Origin: Epithemia pelagica
Lineage: Eukaryota > Bacillariophyta > Bacillariophyceae > Surirellales > Surirellaceae
DNA length: 64,000 nt
Reading direction: 5' to 3'
Assembly: GCA_946965045.2 (NCBI GenBank)
Contig: OX337240.1
Coordinates: 1,922,001 to 1,986,000 of the forward strand
Within the stretch, counting starts at the first letter, position 1. The number at the start of each line of letters is the position of its first letter. The position numbers were made by a program, and so were the translations under genes. A model generated the notes under the pieces. That model had not been told where the DNA came from, searched no databases, and was given only the letters and a program-made list of their open reading frames with translations. This document shows, one piece after another, positions 18,804 to 31,414 of the stretch.

Positions 18804-21800
18804 TCAGCATGCACCGTAGCCTTCCCCAGATGAGGATGAAAATTGTGCAATGTTGGGACTTCCTGGTACCACATTCCTTACCGCTCGCAATTCTGGTTGC
18901 ATGTAGGCTCCTCGGAGAAAGGTCAAATCAAAGCTTTCCTCGTGTTCTTGATCTTCGATCAGACATTCCTGCGTTGGTAAATACGACGCCACGCGAAAGT
19001 GCATTTGTCGAATGTAAAAGGTGAAGAGAACGGTTATAATCTTTTGCCGGCAGTTTCAGGAAATCACGTGTGAGATATATTCCACAAGACAAAGAGGAAT
19101 CACTGTTTTGGAATCGTGCTTACCGGTAAAGGAATGTAAAGGGGAATCTGTTTTGTTGCCATTTTGAGACCAAGTAACCCAAAGACTGCAGGAACAACAA
19201 AGATGAGAGGCTTTTGATATCATTATTGCATGATTGCAATTGTTCGTACTTACTTGTCAACTCTGCAATCAGCATGCACGTCAGCATAATCTGAATAAAG
19301 TGTGCCCAAAGTTTCCCTCCACTATCATGATCCCGTCCGTACGTGTACATGAACTGGCCGCGAAACATGGAACCCATGAAAGCAAAGCACACCGCGGAAA
19401 CCACAGCCACGACGGGTGATATCACTGCATATACAAAAAGAACCATAAAGTATAGCACCTGTACCCATTGGTATCGGGTGAGATACACACAGTAACTGAT
19501 TGAACCAGTCCTTACATCAAGGCCAACTCACCAGTCGAGACGTATAATCGGCATGTTTAAACGGTGGAGGATCATTCAGTGGCCGTAAACCCATGTAAGT
19601 ACTCCGTCGTTCTTTCTCGGTGAGATTTGGACCTATTCTACTCCGAAGTATCGCCATGGATAGTGGATAGACACGGAACATCTCATAGGCGGCCGTCAGC
19701 GTGGTCCATATCATTAAAATTTGCATGAAGTATGTACCTTGTGCGGGCAGCGTTTGGGACAGAAAATCAATAATCTCTGTCCATTCATAGAGCATAGGCG
19801 AGATGGCCTGTTGCATGTAGTGATAAATCATCGTGAGTAAATACAAGCCTTTCCTCTTTCGACTTATGGGCCGTCCTACTCACCTGCAAAACACCGCCAG
19901 ATATGGCGCTCACAAAGAATGTTTGAACAATCATGAAAGTTGCTAGCTTTGCAAACTTGGAGACTGGGAGGTCAAATATACTTGTGAGCAAATGCATCAT
20001 CTCTCCAACACTTATTTGTTACCGTTTCCTTATCTTACCTTGAATCATGCCCCTAGAGATGGGCCCCTCAAACAACGAGATAGCTCCCAGAATGCTTGGT
20101 AGGAACATGTGGGCGAATACCACAAGAAAAGGAGCAATTTGTTCCGTTATGGGCACCAGAAGTGGGTACTCTTTGAATATAGCCTCTATCCATTTGAAAT
20201 CGGTTTGAACCGAGGAGGCGTTCGACAAGGATGCAAAGAATGACATGGGAATTGTCCATAGCAGACACATGGCTGCCGTCATTCCCAGTGCCGCCAGTTT
20301 ACCAAGTTGCAAATCTTTGTGCGTACGATTCATGTTACCCCAAAAGACTGTAGCAAAAGGATTATTGTCAGGAATGTGAACGCGCTCATCAATATTACCA
20401 GGCTAACAAAAACTCACCATCGTCGGGATCGGGAGCCTCCATGACTTCCATAATAAACGGCCGTGGGTGATGAATCATTTGCAAGGCAGCACTTGCAACG
20501 CTTCGCTTGGTAAAGACCACAAATCCGGCTGGAAAGACTTCTCCGTCGTCGCCTCCCAAAACCAACGTCACGGCCCGATTGGCAACGTCCGTCGCAGCAG
20601 TAGTCGCCTTACTAGCAACGGTCGTGGCCGTCCCCGCTGCCTTTTCCGCAACTGAAGTTGCGGTCTGGACAGTCTTTTGGAATGTTTTTGTCAATGTATC
20701 CAATGTATTCTGTCCACGACGACGCGAGGATGCTGTTGAATCCTCGGAAAAACTTGTTCCTGAAAAGCGAACACCAGACGGATCCGGATCAAGTCCTTGC
20801 CTTTCATTGAGATTTGGATTCTGGCCATTGTGTTCCATATCTTGATCTAATGCATTCTCTGATAACAAGGGAACTTCAGCTCGTCCCAAACTATCCGATG
20901 CTTCCAAATTCGATTGAGAAATCATGGCTTCGAGTTCACCCAAATGGGACTGTGGTTTTGGCGATGATACATTGAATGGTGTTTCGGATTGAAATTCTCG
21001 TCTAGCATTGCCGGTTTCTTCAACCTCTACATGGTGTGCTTGAGCCACCGGCACCGATGACTCGACTCCTCCGACAATTGTCTCCAGTTGATCAATACGT
21101 TGATTAATATCGCGATTCTGTTCTTCCAGTTCGTCCGAATAGTACTGAATTGAATCCACATCGTTACCCAAGACAGACATGGTGCTGCTGTGACGAGGTC
21201 GGACACCATCGCGCTCCAGGAGTGCCAATGAATGCTCCAAATTCCCCAAGGTCGTCTCTCGTTGTGCCACGACTTTGGTAAGATTGGGTGCATTGACAGC
21301 CAATCGAGCTTCCAGTACATCTTGATTCGAAAAGCAACGACGAAAAAATGCCTCGAGACTCGAGTTTGTACGATAGTCGGGAGGAATGTTTCGGACAAAG
21401 ACAGCAAAGTGACGCGCCAAGGGCTTGTGCAAATATCGATGTCGGGCATCAATGTACCATTCCAATTCTTGTAATATTTGATACATGGCATAACCAAACA
21501 TAATATAAGCTGCAACGACCGTGGCATATAGACGTAAGGAACCTGAGGGTACATGTCCAACGGTTGTCTTCACAATGGTGTCGGTGATATCCTTGGTCTC
21601 TGACGATCGCTCGGCCGTAACGTATATTGGAATGAGCCACATGCCGTTTAAAATACCGACCACACTGAAAAAGAGTCATCAACAAATATTTATCGCCAAA
21701 TAACGAAAGAAGAAAGATGAAACATTAAGACAGAGGATTGACTGCAATGCTTTTTTCTTAGAACACACAATACTGAAACGATACAGCTGCCGTACCTTAA

Positions 21801-22214
21801 TCGAAAGCCCATTTCGATGAGACGTACAAAGCAGAGTGCATCCATTCCACATTCCTCCATCATGTCATTATCGGAAACTTCATACACTCTCCACATCCAG
21901 GAAACAAATCCAAACTGGTCCGCTGCCAAGTGTGTTCTCAGAGTGGAGTCATCCACCCAATCACGCACGTTGTAAACTCGAGGAAACTGAAGTCGGAGAC
22001 AGCTGAATAAAAGAACCAGAGCAAACAAGGTGCTTCCATAGATTTTGATCGAGGCCGAAAGTACTTCAGAATCTTTGAAATCGGCGCTTGCCCAGCTGTC
22101 GTTGGGGTTATTGTTCGCGGAGTGATTCCCCAAAGGTTGCCAACCTGTTCCATTGCTCTCGTTTCCCCAGTCAAGTCCATCAGACGGATCGCTGATCAGA
22201 AATCTCCATCTCAT
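18804..22214 (-). CDS. OSCA/CSC1 (TMEM63-like) channel, tandem copy A
   Basis: Predicted calcium-permeable osmo/mechanosensitive channel of the plasma or an internal membrane. Eight exons are supported by GT/AG sites: 22214-21796, 21664-20418, 20347-20039, 19963-19884, 19807-19532, 19458-19254, 19185-19124 and 19040-18804. They sum to 2,835 nt (944 aa). Exon 1 holds TM1 and the conserved MWRVY...GMDALCF segment. Exon 2 holds TM2-3, the cytosolic RRM-like loop starting HFAVFVRNIPPDYR with a long Ala-rich insert, and ends with the conserved EAPDP. Exons 3-7 hold the pore-region helices (WTIPMSFFASLSNAS, LPAQGTYFMQI, FRGQFMYTYG). Exon 8 holds the last strand and the cytosolic tail. This corresponds to Pfam RSN1_TM, PHM7_cyt and RSN1_7TM. 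This copy is the most diverged of the three. Confidence 0.92.
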
Positions 22215-22982
22215 TATGTCATTCCTTTGCTTCTTCAGTTTCGAAGCAAGAGAACAATCCCTTTGTCGCCTTGGTCTTGGATTCCTTGCTGCAACAACGA
22301 CCTTGTCCTCATTCGTGAGAAAGAACCCGGTATCTTCTTGTTGTGACGACGGAGGGGCCTGGTTCTGATGGGTCAGACCTTAATAGCTTCCGAGTCCGAA
22401 ATGGGGGAGTGGGATATGGGTTTGGGGGCGTAAAAGAGGGAGAATTTTCTTCAGGCGCGCTCAATTTCATATCATGCCTGCGTGCGAGTGCGAGTGCGAG
22501 CGCTGCGAACAGGCGCTGGCCTCTGCTCCCACAAAATGCAGACAGAACACGAACAAAACACGACAAACTCTTGTATCCGAGAGATGCAGATTCTAGACTT
22601 TGAACGCTTAGCTCTCCAATCTCCAATACGCATCGGAAGTAAATGATCTTCAAGTCAAAAGTGTCGGTGAACATCAAGTGAAAACAGCGCAAGAAATTAT
22701 TTGCGACAGAGGCGACAGAACATTCTTATATCTTTCGATATCGATGGAGTCTGTGATTTGTTGCGTTGATAGTTGATGGGCCAGATCTGCACATGATCGC
22801 AAGGAACCTTTACCTCAAGCGGGGACTTGGAGTGACACGATCGAGTATGGACGACGAACAATAGAAATGAAGGTTGGATACACTAATACAAAATAATCTT
22901 CCTTCTATTGTATTGTATTCCGAAATAAATTCATGTGATTTTGATTCCCAAACATCTCATAAAAGTCTTATTGGCTGGCTGC
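22215..22982. other. Spacer between OSCA copies A and B
   Basis: The 768 bp upstream of copy A and downstream of copy B contain a GAGTGC-rich stretch at about 22480-22500 and AT-rich sequence near copy B's stop. No gene is supported. Confidence 0.6.
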
Positions 22983-25900
22983 CTAGACTTTGAGGGAAGC
23001 GTCGTTGATAGAAATTGATTCTGATTTCTCTACGACTGACGGATCTGGTTGAACGTCAGTCTTGGCTGAGAGAGCCGGTTGTAGGTAAGCTCCTCGGACA
23101 AAAGAGAAATCAAAATTCACATCTCGTTGCAAATCTTCCTTCAGACATTCGCGGGTCGGAAGATATGTGGCAACTCGAAAGTGCATTTGACGAATGTACA
23201 AATTGAATAGGACAGTGATGATCTTCCAAGACGAGGAATGGAAATGTTGAGCGGATCGGCCACAGAGGAAATGGTCAAGATTGCGGCGTCGCTTGACTTA
23301 CCAATAATGGGATGAACAAAGGAATCTGTTTCACTGCTTTCTTCAGACCGAGCAAACCGAAAACTATCCAAAAACAATTTAGTGAGACACGAGAAGCATT
23401 CTTCAAGACAGCCTCTTCACATGGACTTACTCGTAATTTCAGCTATCAGCATACAGGAAAGCATGATTTGGATAAAGGAGGCCCACAGCTTGCCGCCACT
23501 ATCGGGGTGTTTCCCGTAGATGTAAATGAATTGTCCTCGGTACATCGCGCCCATGAAAGCAAAACAGATCCATGTTATGATTGGCGTTATTGGAGAGATG
23601 ACGCAATAAACAAAGAGTACCATAAAGTACAACACCTGATAAAGATAGACGAGCCATCGTCAGATATGCCACGGCATATCAAAGACACTGACTTCCAAGA
23701 CTTACCAACTGAGAAGTGGAATCGGCGTGTTCGAAATTTCGCGGGGCACTGAGAGGTTTGAGTCCCATGTAATCCTTATTTCGTTCCTTCTCTGTGAGAT
23801 TCGGGCCAACGCGACCTCGAACTACTGCTTTCAATATTGGAAAAAGTCGGCACATCTCAAATGCGGCAGACCAAGCTGTTGAAACGAGAAGAATCTGCAT
23901 GAAATACGTTCCTTGTGATGGCAAGGTATTGGCCAAGAGATCAATGATCTCTGTCCAGTCTTCAATAATGTCGAAGACAGCCTGAGGGCGAATATTAAGA
24001 GAGTCAGCAAGACTGACGGCTCCTCCTCGCTTCCCATGTGGTAGTCCTTACGTACCTGCATCACACCCCCGGATACAGCACTGACAAAGAATGTTTGGAT
24101 AATCATAAAGAACGCCAACTTGACAAACGTAGAAGCTGTGAAAAGCTCGCGTGTTAGACGGAACAGGACACGAACGCAAATGACCACGAAGTGCACTCAC
24201 CCTCTACCACACCGGAAGAAATCGGTCCCTCGAATAGTGAGATGAATTCGAGAATCTTGGGTAACAATGCATTCAATGTAACTACAAGTAAGGGTGCAAT
24301 TTGTTCTGTAAACCGGACCAACCCTGGATACTTGTTGAACAAATCGTCGAGCCAATCTACGTCCTCTCGGACGGCCGACGCGTTAGACAAGGAGGCGAAG
24401 AACGAAATCGGAATGGTCCAAACTAAACACAACGCAATTGTCATTGTCAAAGACAAAAGCATCCCAACCTGCAAGTCTTTGTGCGTTCGACTGACATTTA
24501 ACCAGAAAACTGCAACCATGACAGGTTAGAAACAGGTGACACACCAAAACGCAATCTGAACACCAGTCACTCACTTTCTCTTGGGTCGGGTGCCTCCATG
24601 ATTTCCATGGCAAACGGCTTTTCGTGATGAATCATTTGTAGTGCAGCGTTTGTCGTACTGAGTTTTGAGAAAACAACAAAGCCGCCAGGAAAGATCTCTC
24701 CATCTTCTGTGCCCAGAACCATGGAAACTGCCCGATTCGCAACACCTGTGGCCGTCGTGGCCGCCGCACCAGCGGCAGTGGTCACCTTTTTCTGCATTTT
24801 TCGGCCCAGGCCGAAAATGACATTCTCTTTTCCATTTTCGTCGTTTCCAATAGAGGCTCCAGACGTCAAACCAGAAACGTTCATGTCAATTTTGGGAGAG
24901 TCAGTTCCGTTTGAAGGGGAGGTTGTGAACCCTGAAGGAAGTTCCAAAGCAATGTCCTCTTCGTCAGTGTGTTTCTCATCATTTTCATCGATAGGAACAT
25001 CGTCATGTTCAGGAGCATCCTCTTGCCCGGAACCTAGAAGAAGAGGCTCGAGTTTTGTCTTTCGTTCTTCAATGTCTTTGTTGAGTTTGTCAAGTTCTGC
25101 GGTGTAATAGTCTATCGAATCCACAGTTTCGCCTAGCACCATCAATTTATCATTGTGCTGTGGCCGAACGCCATCTTTTTGGTACTGCGCCCAGGCGTGC
25201 TCCAAGTTCGCTAGTGTCGTATCCCGTTGAGCAACCACTTTGGCAAGATTGGGAGCATTCAATGCCAACCGGGCTTCCAAGACATCATTCTCCGAAAAGC
25301 AACTGCGAAAGAAGGACTCCAGGCGTGGATTCGTTCGGAAGTCGGACGGAATATTGCGTACAAACACGGCAAAATGGCGCACCAAGGGCTTTCGAAGAAA
25401 TTTATGCCGCATTTTAATGTACCACTCAAACTCACGCAAAATCTGGTACATGGTATATCCAAACAAAATGTAGGACGCAAACACGGTGGCATACAAGCGA
25501 TTAGAGCCCGACGGTAAATGGGCAATGGTCGTTTTCACAACCTTGTCGGTAATATCGTCATTCTCCGATGAATCCTCTGAAGTAAAATAAATGGGGAGAA
25601 GCCAAATGGTATTGAACATCCCAACCAAACTAACGTCATGGGCACGTGAGAAATGAGTGAACCTCAGAAACTAAAGTCTGATTCTTAACACAAAACTCCT
25701 TACCTCAATCGGTAACCCATTTGAATGAGACGAACAAAGCACGCCGCGTCCAATCCGCATTCATCCATAATTTCGTCGTCGGTGATCATATAGAGTCGCC
25801 ACATCCATGAAAAGAATCGATATTGGTCTTCCGCAAGATACGTCTTGTAGTCTGGCGACCAGCTGCGAACGTTGTAGGCGTTTGGAAACCGTCGACGAAG

Positions 25901-26080
25901 CCAGCTAAAGACGATAATGATTCCAACAAGCAAACCACCGTAAATGATAATGGAATCGCGAAGAACTTTGGAATCATTGAAATCCTCATCCTCATCCTCA
26001 TCCGACTCCAAATATCGACCGCTTTGGACAAAGCTTGCTGTCTCACCGTCGGAGAGAGCCATGCTCTTCCACTCGTTCAT
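22983..26080 (-). CDS. OSCA/CSC1 (TMEM63-like) channel, tandem copy B
   Basis: Second member of the tandem array, same family and predicted role as copy A. Exons by GT/AG: 26080-25704, 25629-24575, 24509-24201, 24135-24056, 23981-23706, 23635-23431, 23363-23302 and 23222-22983. They sum to 2,604 nt (867 aa). Internal exons 3-7 are 309, 80, 276, 205 and 62 nt, identical to copies A and C. Exon 1 encodes an acidic N-terminus (ESDEDEDED), TM1 and the CGLDAACF motif. Exon 2 encodes the RRM-like loop (HFAVFVRNIPSDFR) with a shorter insert than A or C. The exon-1 C-terminal 57 residues differ from copy C at only about 9 positions, so B and C look like the more recent duplicates. Confidence 0.92.
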
Positions 26081-26468
26081 TGTTGTGCTTTTGGGAACGT
26101 CTCTTTTCTTTCTGTGGAAACAAGTAGAATGAAAGATAGAAGCCTCGGAAGAAACGGGAGAGAAACGAAACGAACAACAATCGGCGTAGGAGTCGACGAA
26201 AACGGATCTATTGAGGAAAAGAACTGCCCTCGATTGTTTTCAGTCCCAAAACCCAAGACACAAACTCTATGGCGCAACGGTTGCGTGTAATTGTTATTGC
26301 CTCATGAGAAATTTTTATGTGAAAACAAGACTGGCGCGATTTATAGATCATCGATTCGCGGGACTGAAACCATGATTGGAGAGAATTCCTCGCGGTCACT
26401 CCATCGAACAGATCTTACCGAGGCCAACAGTCTTATCTTTTTCAATTGCATCTACAAAACTCAACCAG
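26081..26468. other. Spacer, promoter side of OSCA copy B
   Basis: The 388 bp upstream of copy B and downstream of the GNAT gene hold no supported gene. Confidence 0.6.
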
Positions 26469-27023
26469 TCATGGAACAAGTGACCGGAAGAAAATGTAAG
26501 CATCCACATACTCTTCCTTTCCAGCGTGATAAAATCCCTCGGGTACCGTGCCAATAATCTGGAATCCATTGGCTTTCCATACGCGAATGGCAGCTTCGTT
26601 CGTGGAAACGACGAGATTAAACTGCATGCCACGATAGCCATGTCGTTGTGCCGTACCAATGGAATGTTGACAAAGAGCTGAACCAATTCCCTTCCCTCGA
26701 CAATGGCTCGACACCATATAGGCTGCATTCACAATATGCTTTCCGTATCCAGGTTGATTAGCCTTCAAAATGTATGCACCCACAATTTGTAGTTGACCAT
26801 CGTTCTCTGGAACGAGCACAGTGGCAACAAACATGACGTTGTCGAGGTTCACCCACTCGCTTTCAATATCCTTTCGTTGGTACGTATCGTCGTAGGGGTA
26901 GAACACCTTTTGGTCCATAATCTCTAGCCACATACGCCAAACTTCCTCGAGGTCCTCTTTTTGTGCCTTGCGAATAGACACATGCCGTCTCTTTGTAGAT
27001 GTGGTATCTGACATTGACATCAT
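26469..27023 (-). CDS. GNAT-family N-acetyltransferase
   Basis: A single-exon, 184-residue acetyl-CoA-dependent N-acetyltransferase. It shows the complete GNAT fold in order: an N-terminal strand (VSIRKAQKEDLEEV), strand 4 with VGAYILKAN, the acetyl-CoA loop in the segment CRGKGIGSALCQH (R/QxxGxG motif A), and the C-terminal part with NEAAIRVWKANGFQIIGTVPEGF, followed by a final strand. The latter matches motif B (N..A...Y.k.GF), although a Trp replaces the usual Tyr. Substrate (protein N-terminus, small amine or other) cannot be told. The ATG at 27023 is followed closely by another Met, so the exact start is uncertain by a few residues. It sits in the spacer between OSCA copies B and C in the same orientation. 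Confidence 0.88.
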   Translation of the reverse strand: MMSMSDTTSTKRRHVSIRKAQKEDLEEVWRMWLEIMDQKVFYPYDDTYQRKDIESEWVNLDNVMFVATVLVPENDGQLQIVGAYILKANQPGYGKHIVNAAYMVSSHCRGKGIGSALCQHSIGTAQRHGYRGMQFNLVVSTNEAAIRVWKANGFQIIGTVPEGFYHAGKEEYVDAYIFFRSLVP

Positions 27024-27544
27024 TGGAATGGTTTCATCAAAGTTTATTTTTCAGATGTTGGTCATTGACCACTTTCGCAGCTTCCACTTTCGAATGTTAG
27101 GGCGAATAGCTGGGTCTTGTTTGTCGGTGAGCCAAGTCGGATAAAATGACTTTGCTCGTGCTCACAATTCTATTGGCGGGATCAAGAGCGCAGCAAAATC
27201 TGAGATGCCGAAATGATCGAGTTGAGCGGTCTCTTTGGCACTGGGTCTCCAATGTCGAGAAACCTAATTACAGAAAAATGTTAATGCTTCATCCAAACTG
27301 TGCTAGCAAGAGCAAGTTAGTGTCACTATTCCTAAAAGAAACGACCACGCACTTTGACGTTTCCGGGAATCAATCAGTTGTTTGAATTGTACAAATCAGA
27401 CAGGAAGAAAAGAATCGTTGTTCAACGACAGCCTGTATATTATGTTCATTCCACCGCAATGATTGGTCTTTCATCACTTGGGTTCAACCCAGAGTGATGC
27501 GACCAGATGAAACAAGTAGTTGGAGTCCAACTTGACCCTTCTTC
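27024..27544. other. Spacer upstream of the GNAT gene
   Basis: The 521 bp between the GNAT start and the stop of OSCA copy C contain short unsupported frames only. Confidence 0.6.
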
Positions 27545-30500
27545 TTAGTCCGTGCTTGAAGACCAGGAGAAGATTGAGCTGCTGGGAACCAATGAAACAT
27601 TCAAGGGAAACAAAGAGCTGCTCTTCTCGACACTGGACGGCTTCGTACCCAGGCATTCCGAAAATTCGCCATTCATTTGCCCATTGGTGGCCAGTTCCTC
27701 GTCATCACTAGGACTATCGGTGCTGGCTGGACTGTCATCCTTGTTGGAAACTGGGATTATGCTTTTCGCAGCTGCCAGGGATGGTTGGATGTAAGCACCT
27801 CGAGCAAACGAAAGATCAATCCCTCCATTGTGTTGGTTATCTTCCATTAGGCATTCGCGGGTTGGGAGATAGGAGGCCACCCGAAAGTGGATCTGACGAA
27901 TATAAAAATTGAACAAAACAGTGATGAACTGGATGACAACTTAGATGAGATTGACAACCAACTGAGATCGCACACAAAACAAAACGCGACTGACCATTAA
28001 TGGGAGGTAGAGCGGTAGTTGCTTTACCGCCTTCTTGAGACCAAGTAAGCCAAAAACTGGTAAGCCGGCGAGGATGAGTAGAGTGAGAGCACGGAGAAAA
28101 CCAGCAATCGGTGAAATGCAAGAAAGAACTCACTCGTGATCTCTGCGATAAGCATACAACTAAGCATGACTTGGATGTAGTGGGCCCACAGTTTGCCACC
28201 ACTATCTGGGTTCTTGTCGTATATGTACATGAACTGGCCGCGAAACATGGCTCCCATGAACGCAAAGCACGGAAGCGTAATCAGTGGCGTAAGCGGATAA
28301 ATTACGGCAAATACAAAAAGAACCATGAAATAGAGCACCTTTCAGGAAAGGACAAGCAGCATTGTGAGAATGTGGATTATGCGCTGCAAAGCTCTTAGGT
28401 GGTTAAAGACTTACAAGTTGCGCCGTATAATCAGCATGCTCAAAGTCTTGCGGGCAACTAAGTGGTCGCAAACCGACATAAACCTTGTTCCGTTGTTTCT
28501 CCGTCAGTCGTGGTCCCATGTGTGCCCTCAAAATTGCCAGTGAGATAGGGATCAAACGAAGCATCTCAACACCTGCATCCGTTGCAGTGGTGACCAACAC
28601 GATTTGCATAAAATATGTCCCTTGAGCCGGCAGAGAGTTTGCCAAGAGATCAATTATTTTTGTCCAGTCATCGATGATATCGGAGATGGCCTATGACCCA
28701 ACAGCAAGTTGAGTTTTACAATTCCCCATTATGTTGTTCCCATGCACCAGCCGTTGACGTACCTGGATTACGCTCCCCGAGATAGCACTCACAAAAAACG
28801 TTTGGATGATTGTGAAAGCGGCGAGTTTGATGAACTTGGAAGCTGCAAGACCAAGATGGCATTTCAGATGGGATTTTGCAAAGAAGAAGCTCGACAATGC
28901 TACATAAACGTACCTTGAACTTTCCCACTGGAGATCGGGCCTTCACACAATGTAATGGCCTCTAAAATGTTCGGGAGAATCCAATTGAACGCAACGACAA
29001 GTAGAGGCGCAAGCTGTTCTGTGACCTGAACGAGCCGCGGATACCGATTGAAAAGGTCATCCAGCCATTCAATATCTTGCCTGACCGCAGAGGCATTTGA
29101 TAGAGATGCAAAGAACGACATTGGAATTGTCCACAGCAAACACAAGCCAACTGACATTCCAAAAGAAGCCAACATACCAAGCTGTAGATCTTTGTGCGTT
29201 CGTCCAATGTTTGCCCAATAGACTGTATATGACCGCATGAACAGATTTTAGTTAATTTGAAAGCGAACAAGAAAATCAGGAATTGTGCATGGTCTTACCG
29301 TCTTTCGGATCTGGGGCCTCCATAACTTCCATGGCAAAAGGTTTTTCATGGTGAATCATTTGTTTTGCAGCATTTGTAATACTCCGTTTGGTAAATACGA
29401 CAAACGCAGCCGAATGGACTTCCCCATCTCCTCCCAGGATCATGGAAACGGCACGGTTGGCGAACTTGACTGATTCACGGACGGCAAGGTTGGCGACTTT
29501 GGAGGCCGCAGAGGTTGCTGTACCAGCGACTTGGGCCACCGCTTTGGCTGTTGTGACCGAGCTATGGAGAGAGCGCCTTAGTGCATTGTTGACGTTGAAC
29601 GATTCTCCTCGTTCCGTGTCCGTCATATCACAAGTACTTGAAGTGTGTTCCGAGGCATGATTGGCGCTAACATCATCGTCCAGTTGTTTCATTTCTTGGG
29701 AGCCATTGCTGGTTGCAAGGTGTGGTGGTAGTTGCATGGAAATAGACTCCTCGTCCTCAAAGCTAAAGGCACCACTTACCTCAGTGTCTGGTGTTTGTGG
29801 ATATTGTCGGGTTCTTTGAGATGGCGGTGGCGCGGAACCGTTGACTATCGCCTGCAGGGCTTCAACCCGCTCTGTTAATTCTTTGTTTTGTTCTTTTAGT
29901 TGCTCCGTGTAGTATTCAATGGAATCAAGGCTTTCACCCAAGAGCATGAGCTGTTCTTTCTGACGTGGGCGAACACCATCCCTTTCGTACTTTGCTTGAG
30001 CGTGTTCGAGATTGGCGACGGTAGCTTCTCGTTGTGCGACAAGTCTACCAAGACTCGGGGTATGAATGGCCAATCGCGCCTCCAAAACAGAATCATTGGA
30101 GAAACAGTTGCTAAAGAACTCTTCCAGTCGTTGGTTGTTTCGATACATGGGTGGAATATTTCGGACAAAAATGGCAAAATGCCTGACCAATGGTTTCCGC
30201 AGAAACTTGTGTCGCATTTCAATGTACCATTCAAATTCTACAAGAATCTGGTACATGGTATACCCAAACATTATATAGGCTGCCAAGACAGTACCATAAA
30301 GGCGCAAGGATCCAGACGGTACGTTGGCAATGGTAGTTTTCACAACCCTGTCGGAAATGTCTGCTGTCTCCTCTGATTCCTCCGAAGTTCGGTAAATCGG
30401 CAGCAACCATAACATGTTAAACAAGGCCACCATACTAAATACGTTTTATGGTAAGACATTCAAGAGCAAGGCATATCAGATGTGTGTGTACGGCGAACTG

Positions 30501-30894
30501 ACTCAACACGGGGAATGACACCTTACCTTAACCTGTAGCCCATTTGAATGAGATGAATGAAACAGGCCGCATCGAGACCACATTGATCCATAATTTCGTC
30601 GTCGGTGACCATATAGACGCGCCACATCCAGGAGAAGAATCGGTATTGATCCTCAGCCAGGTAGGTTTTGAGATCATCCACCCAATTTCGGACATTGTAC
30701 ACTCGTGGAAATCTTCGGCGAAGCCAGCTAAATGCCACAATGGTCACGACCAACAAACCTCCATATAAAATGATGGAATCTTTCAAGACTTCGGATTCCT
30801 TGAACTCGGTCGTTCCATTGTCATCCTCACCCGATGACAAACTACGACTGTTGGTGGACAAAGGAAGGAGGGCGGAGACAAGGAAATGGAGCAT
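27545..30894 (-). CDS. OSCA/CSC1 (TMEM63-like) channel, tandem copy C
   Basis: First-transcribed member of the array. Exons by GT/AG: 30894-30527, 30434-29299, 29222-28914, 28842-28763, 28690-28415, 28338-28134, 28056-27995 and 27928-27545. They sum to 2,820 nt (939 aa). Exons 3-7 match copies A and B in length exactly. One splice donor (exon 7) is GTCAGT rather than GTAAG/GTGAG. Domain order is as in the other copies: TM1 in exon 1, RRM-like cytosolic loop (HFAIFVRNIPPMYR) with Ala-rich insert in exon 2, pore helices in exons 3-7. Exon 8 is about 145 nt longer than in A and B, giving an extended Ser/Asp-rich cytosolic tail that could hold copy-specific regulatory sites. Confidence 0.92.
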
Positions 30895-31414
30895 TTGTGT
30901 TTGACATGCAGGCTTCAGGCTTGAGTCAAGGACAGCACTCCAACAGCAATGTATGCACCGTCTTCAAGGACAAGAGACAAGTAAATAATATACCTAGACG
31001 CAGAACTTCTGATGCGAGTATGGACCAATGGATTGATTCTTTTTGGGGAAGAAGCTTTACGTTGGTGCCGGGTTTGCAATCCCTTGCAATTGTGCCCGAA
31101 AATGTGGGTCGACGGGGGAAATTGATCGGAGTGTGGGTTTGGCTGTTGGAAGCCGTTTGTGCAGGACCAAACAAGTCTTGTTGCGCCTCTTAATTAAAAG
31201 TCCCTGCTCACGCGTCGCTTGTGCACTCTTGTTTTTCTTTATGATCGTGGCGCGCGCCTGACTTGCAAAGAGTGCTGGCTCACTCATGCTCATGCCGAGG
31301 TTCCGAATACGAGTCCCGCAGAAAATAAATGAAGCCCCAGCGGTCCTCACCCACCGAAGTGGGAAGCACACTGTCTGTCGAGCGAAAGAATGACCAGATG
31401 CAGTAGAGCATAGG
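30895..31414. promoter_or_regulatory. Divergent promoter region of OSCA copy C and the 31.4 kb gene
   Basis: The 520 bp between two divergent start codons must hold both promoters. No recognisable TATA box or repeat stands out; the call rests only on gene orientation. Confidence 0.4.
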
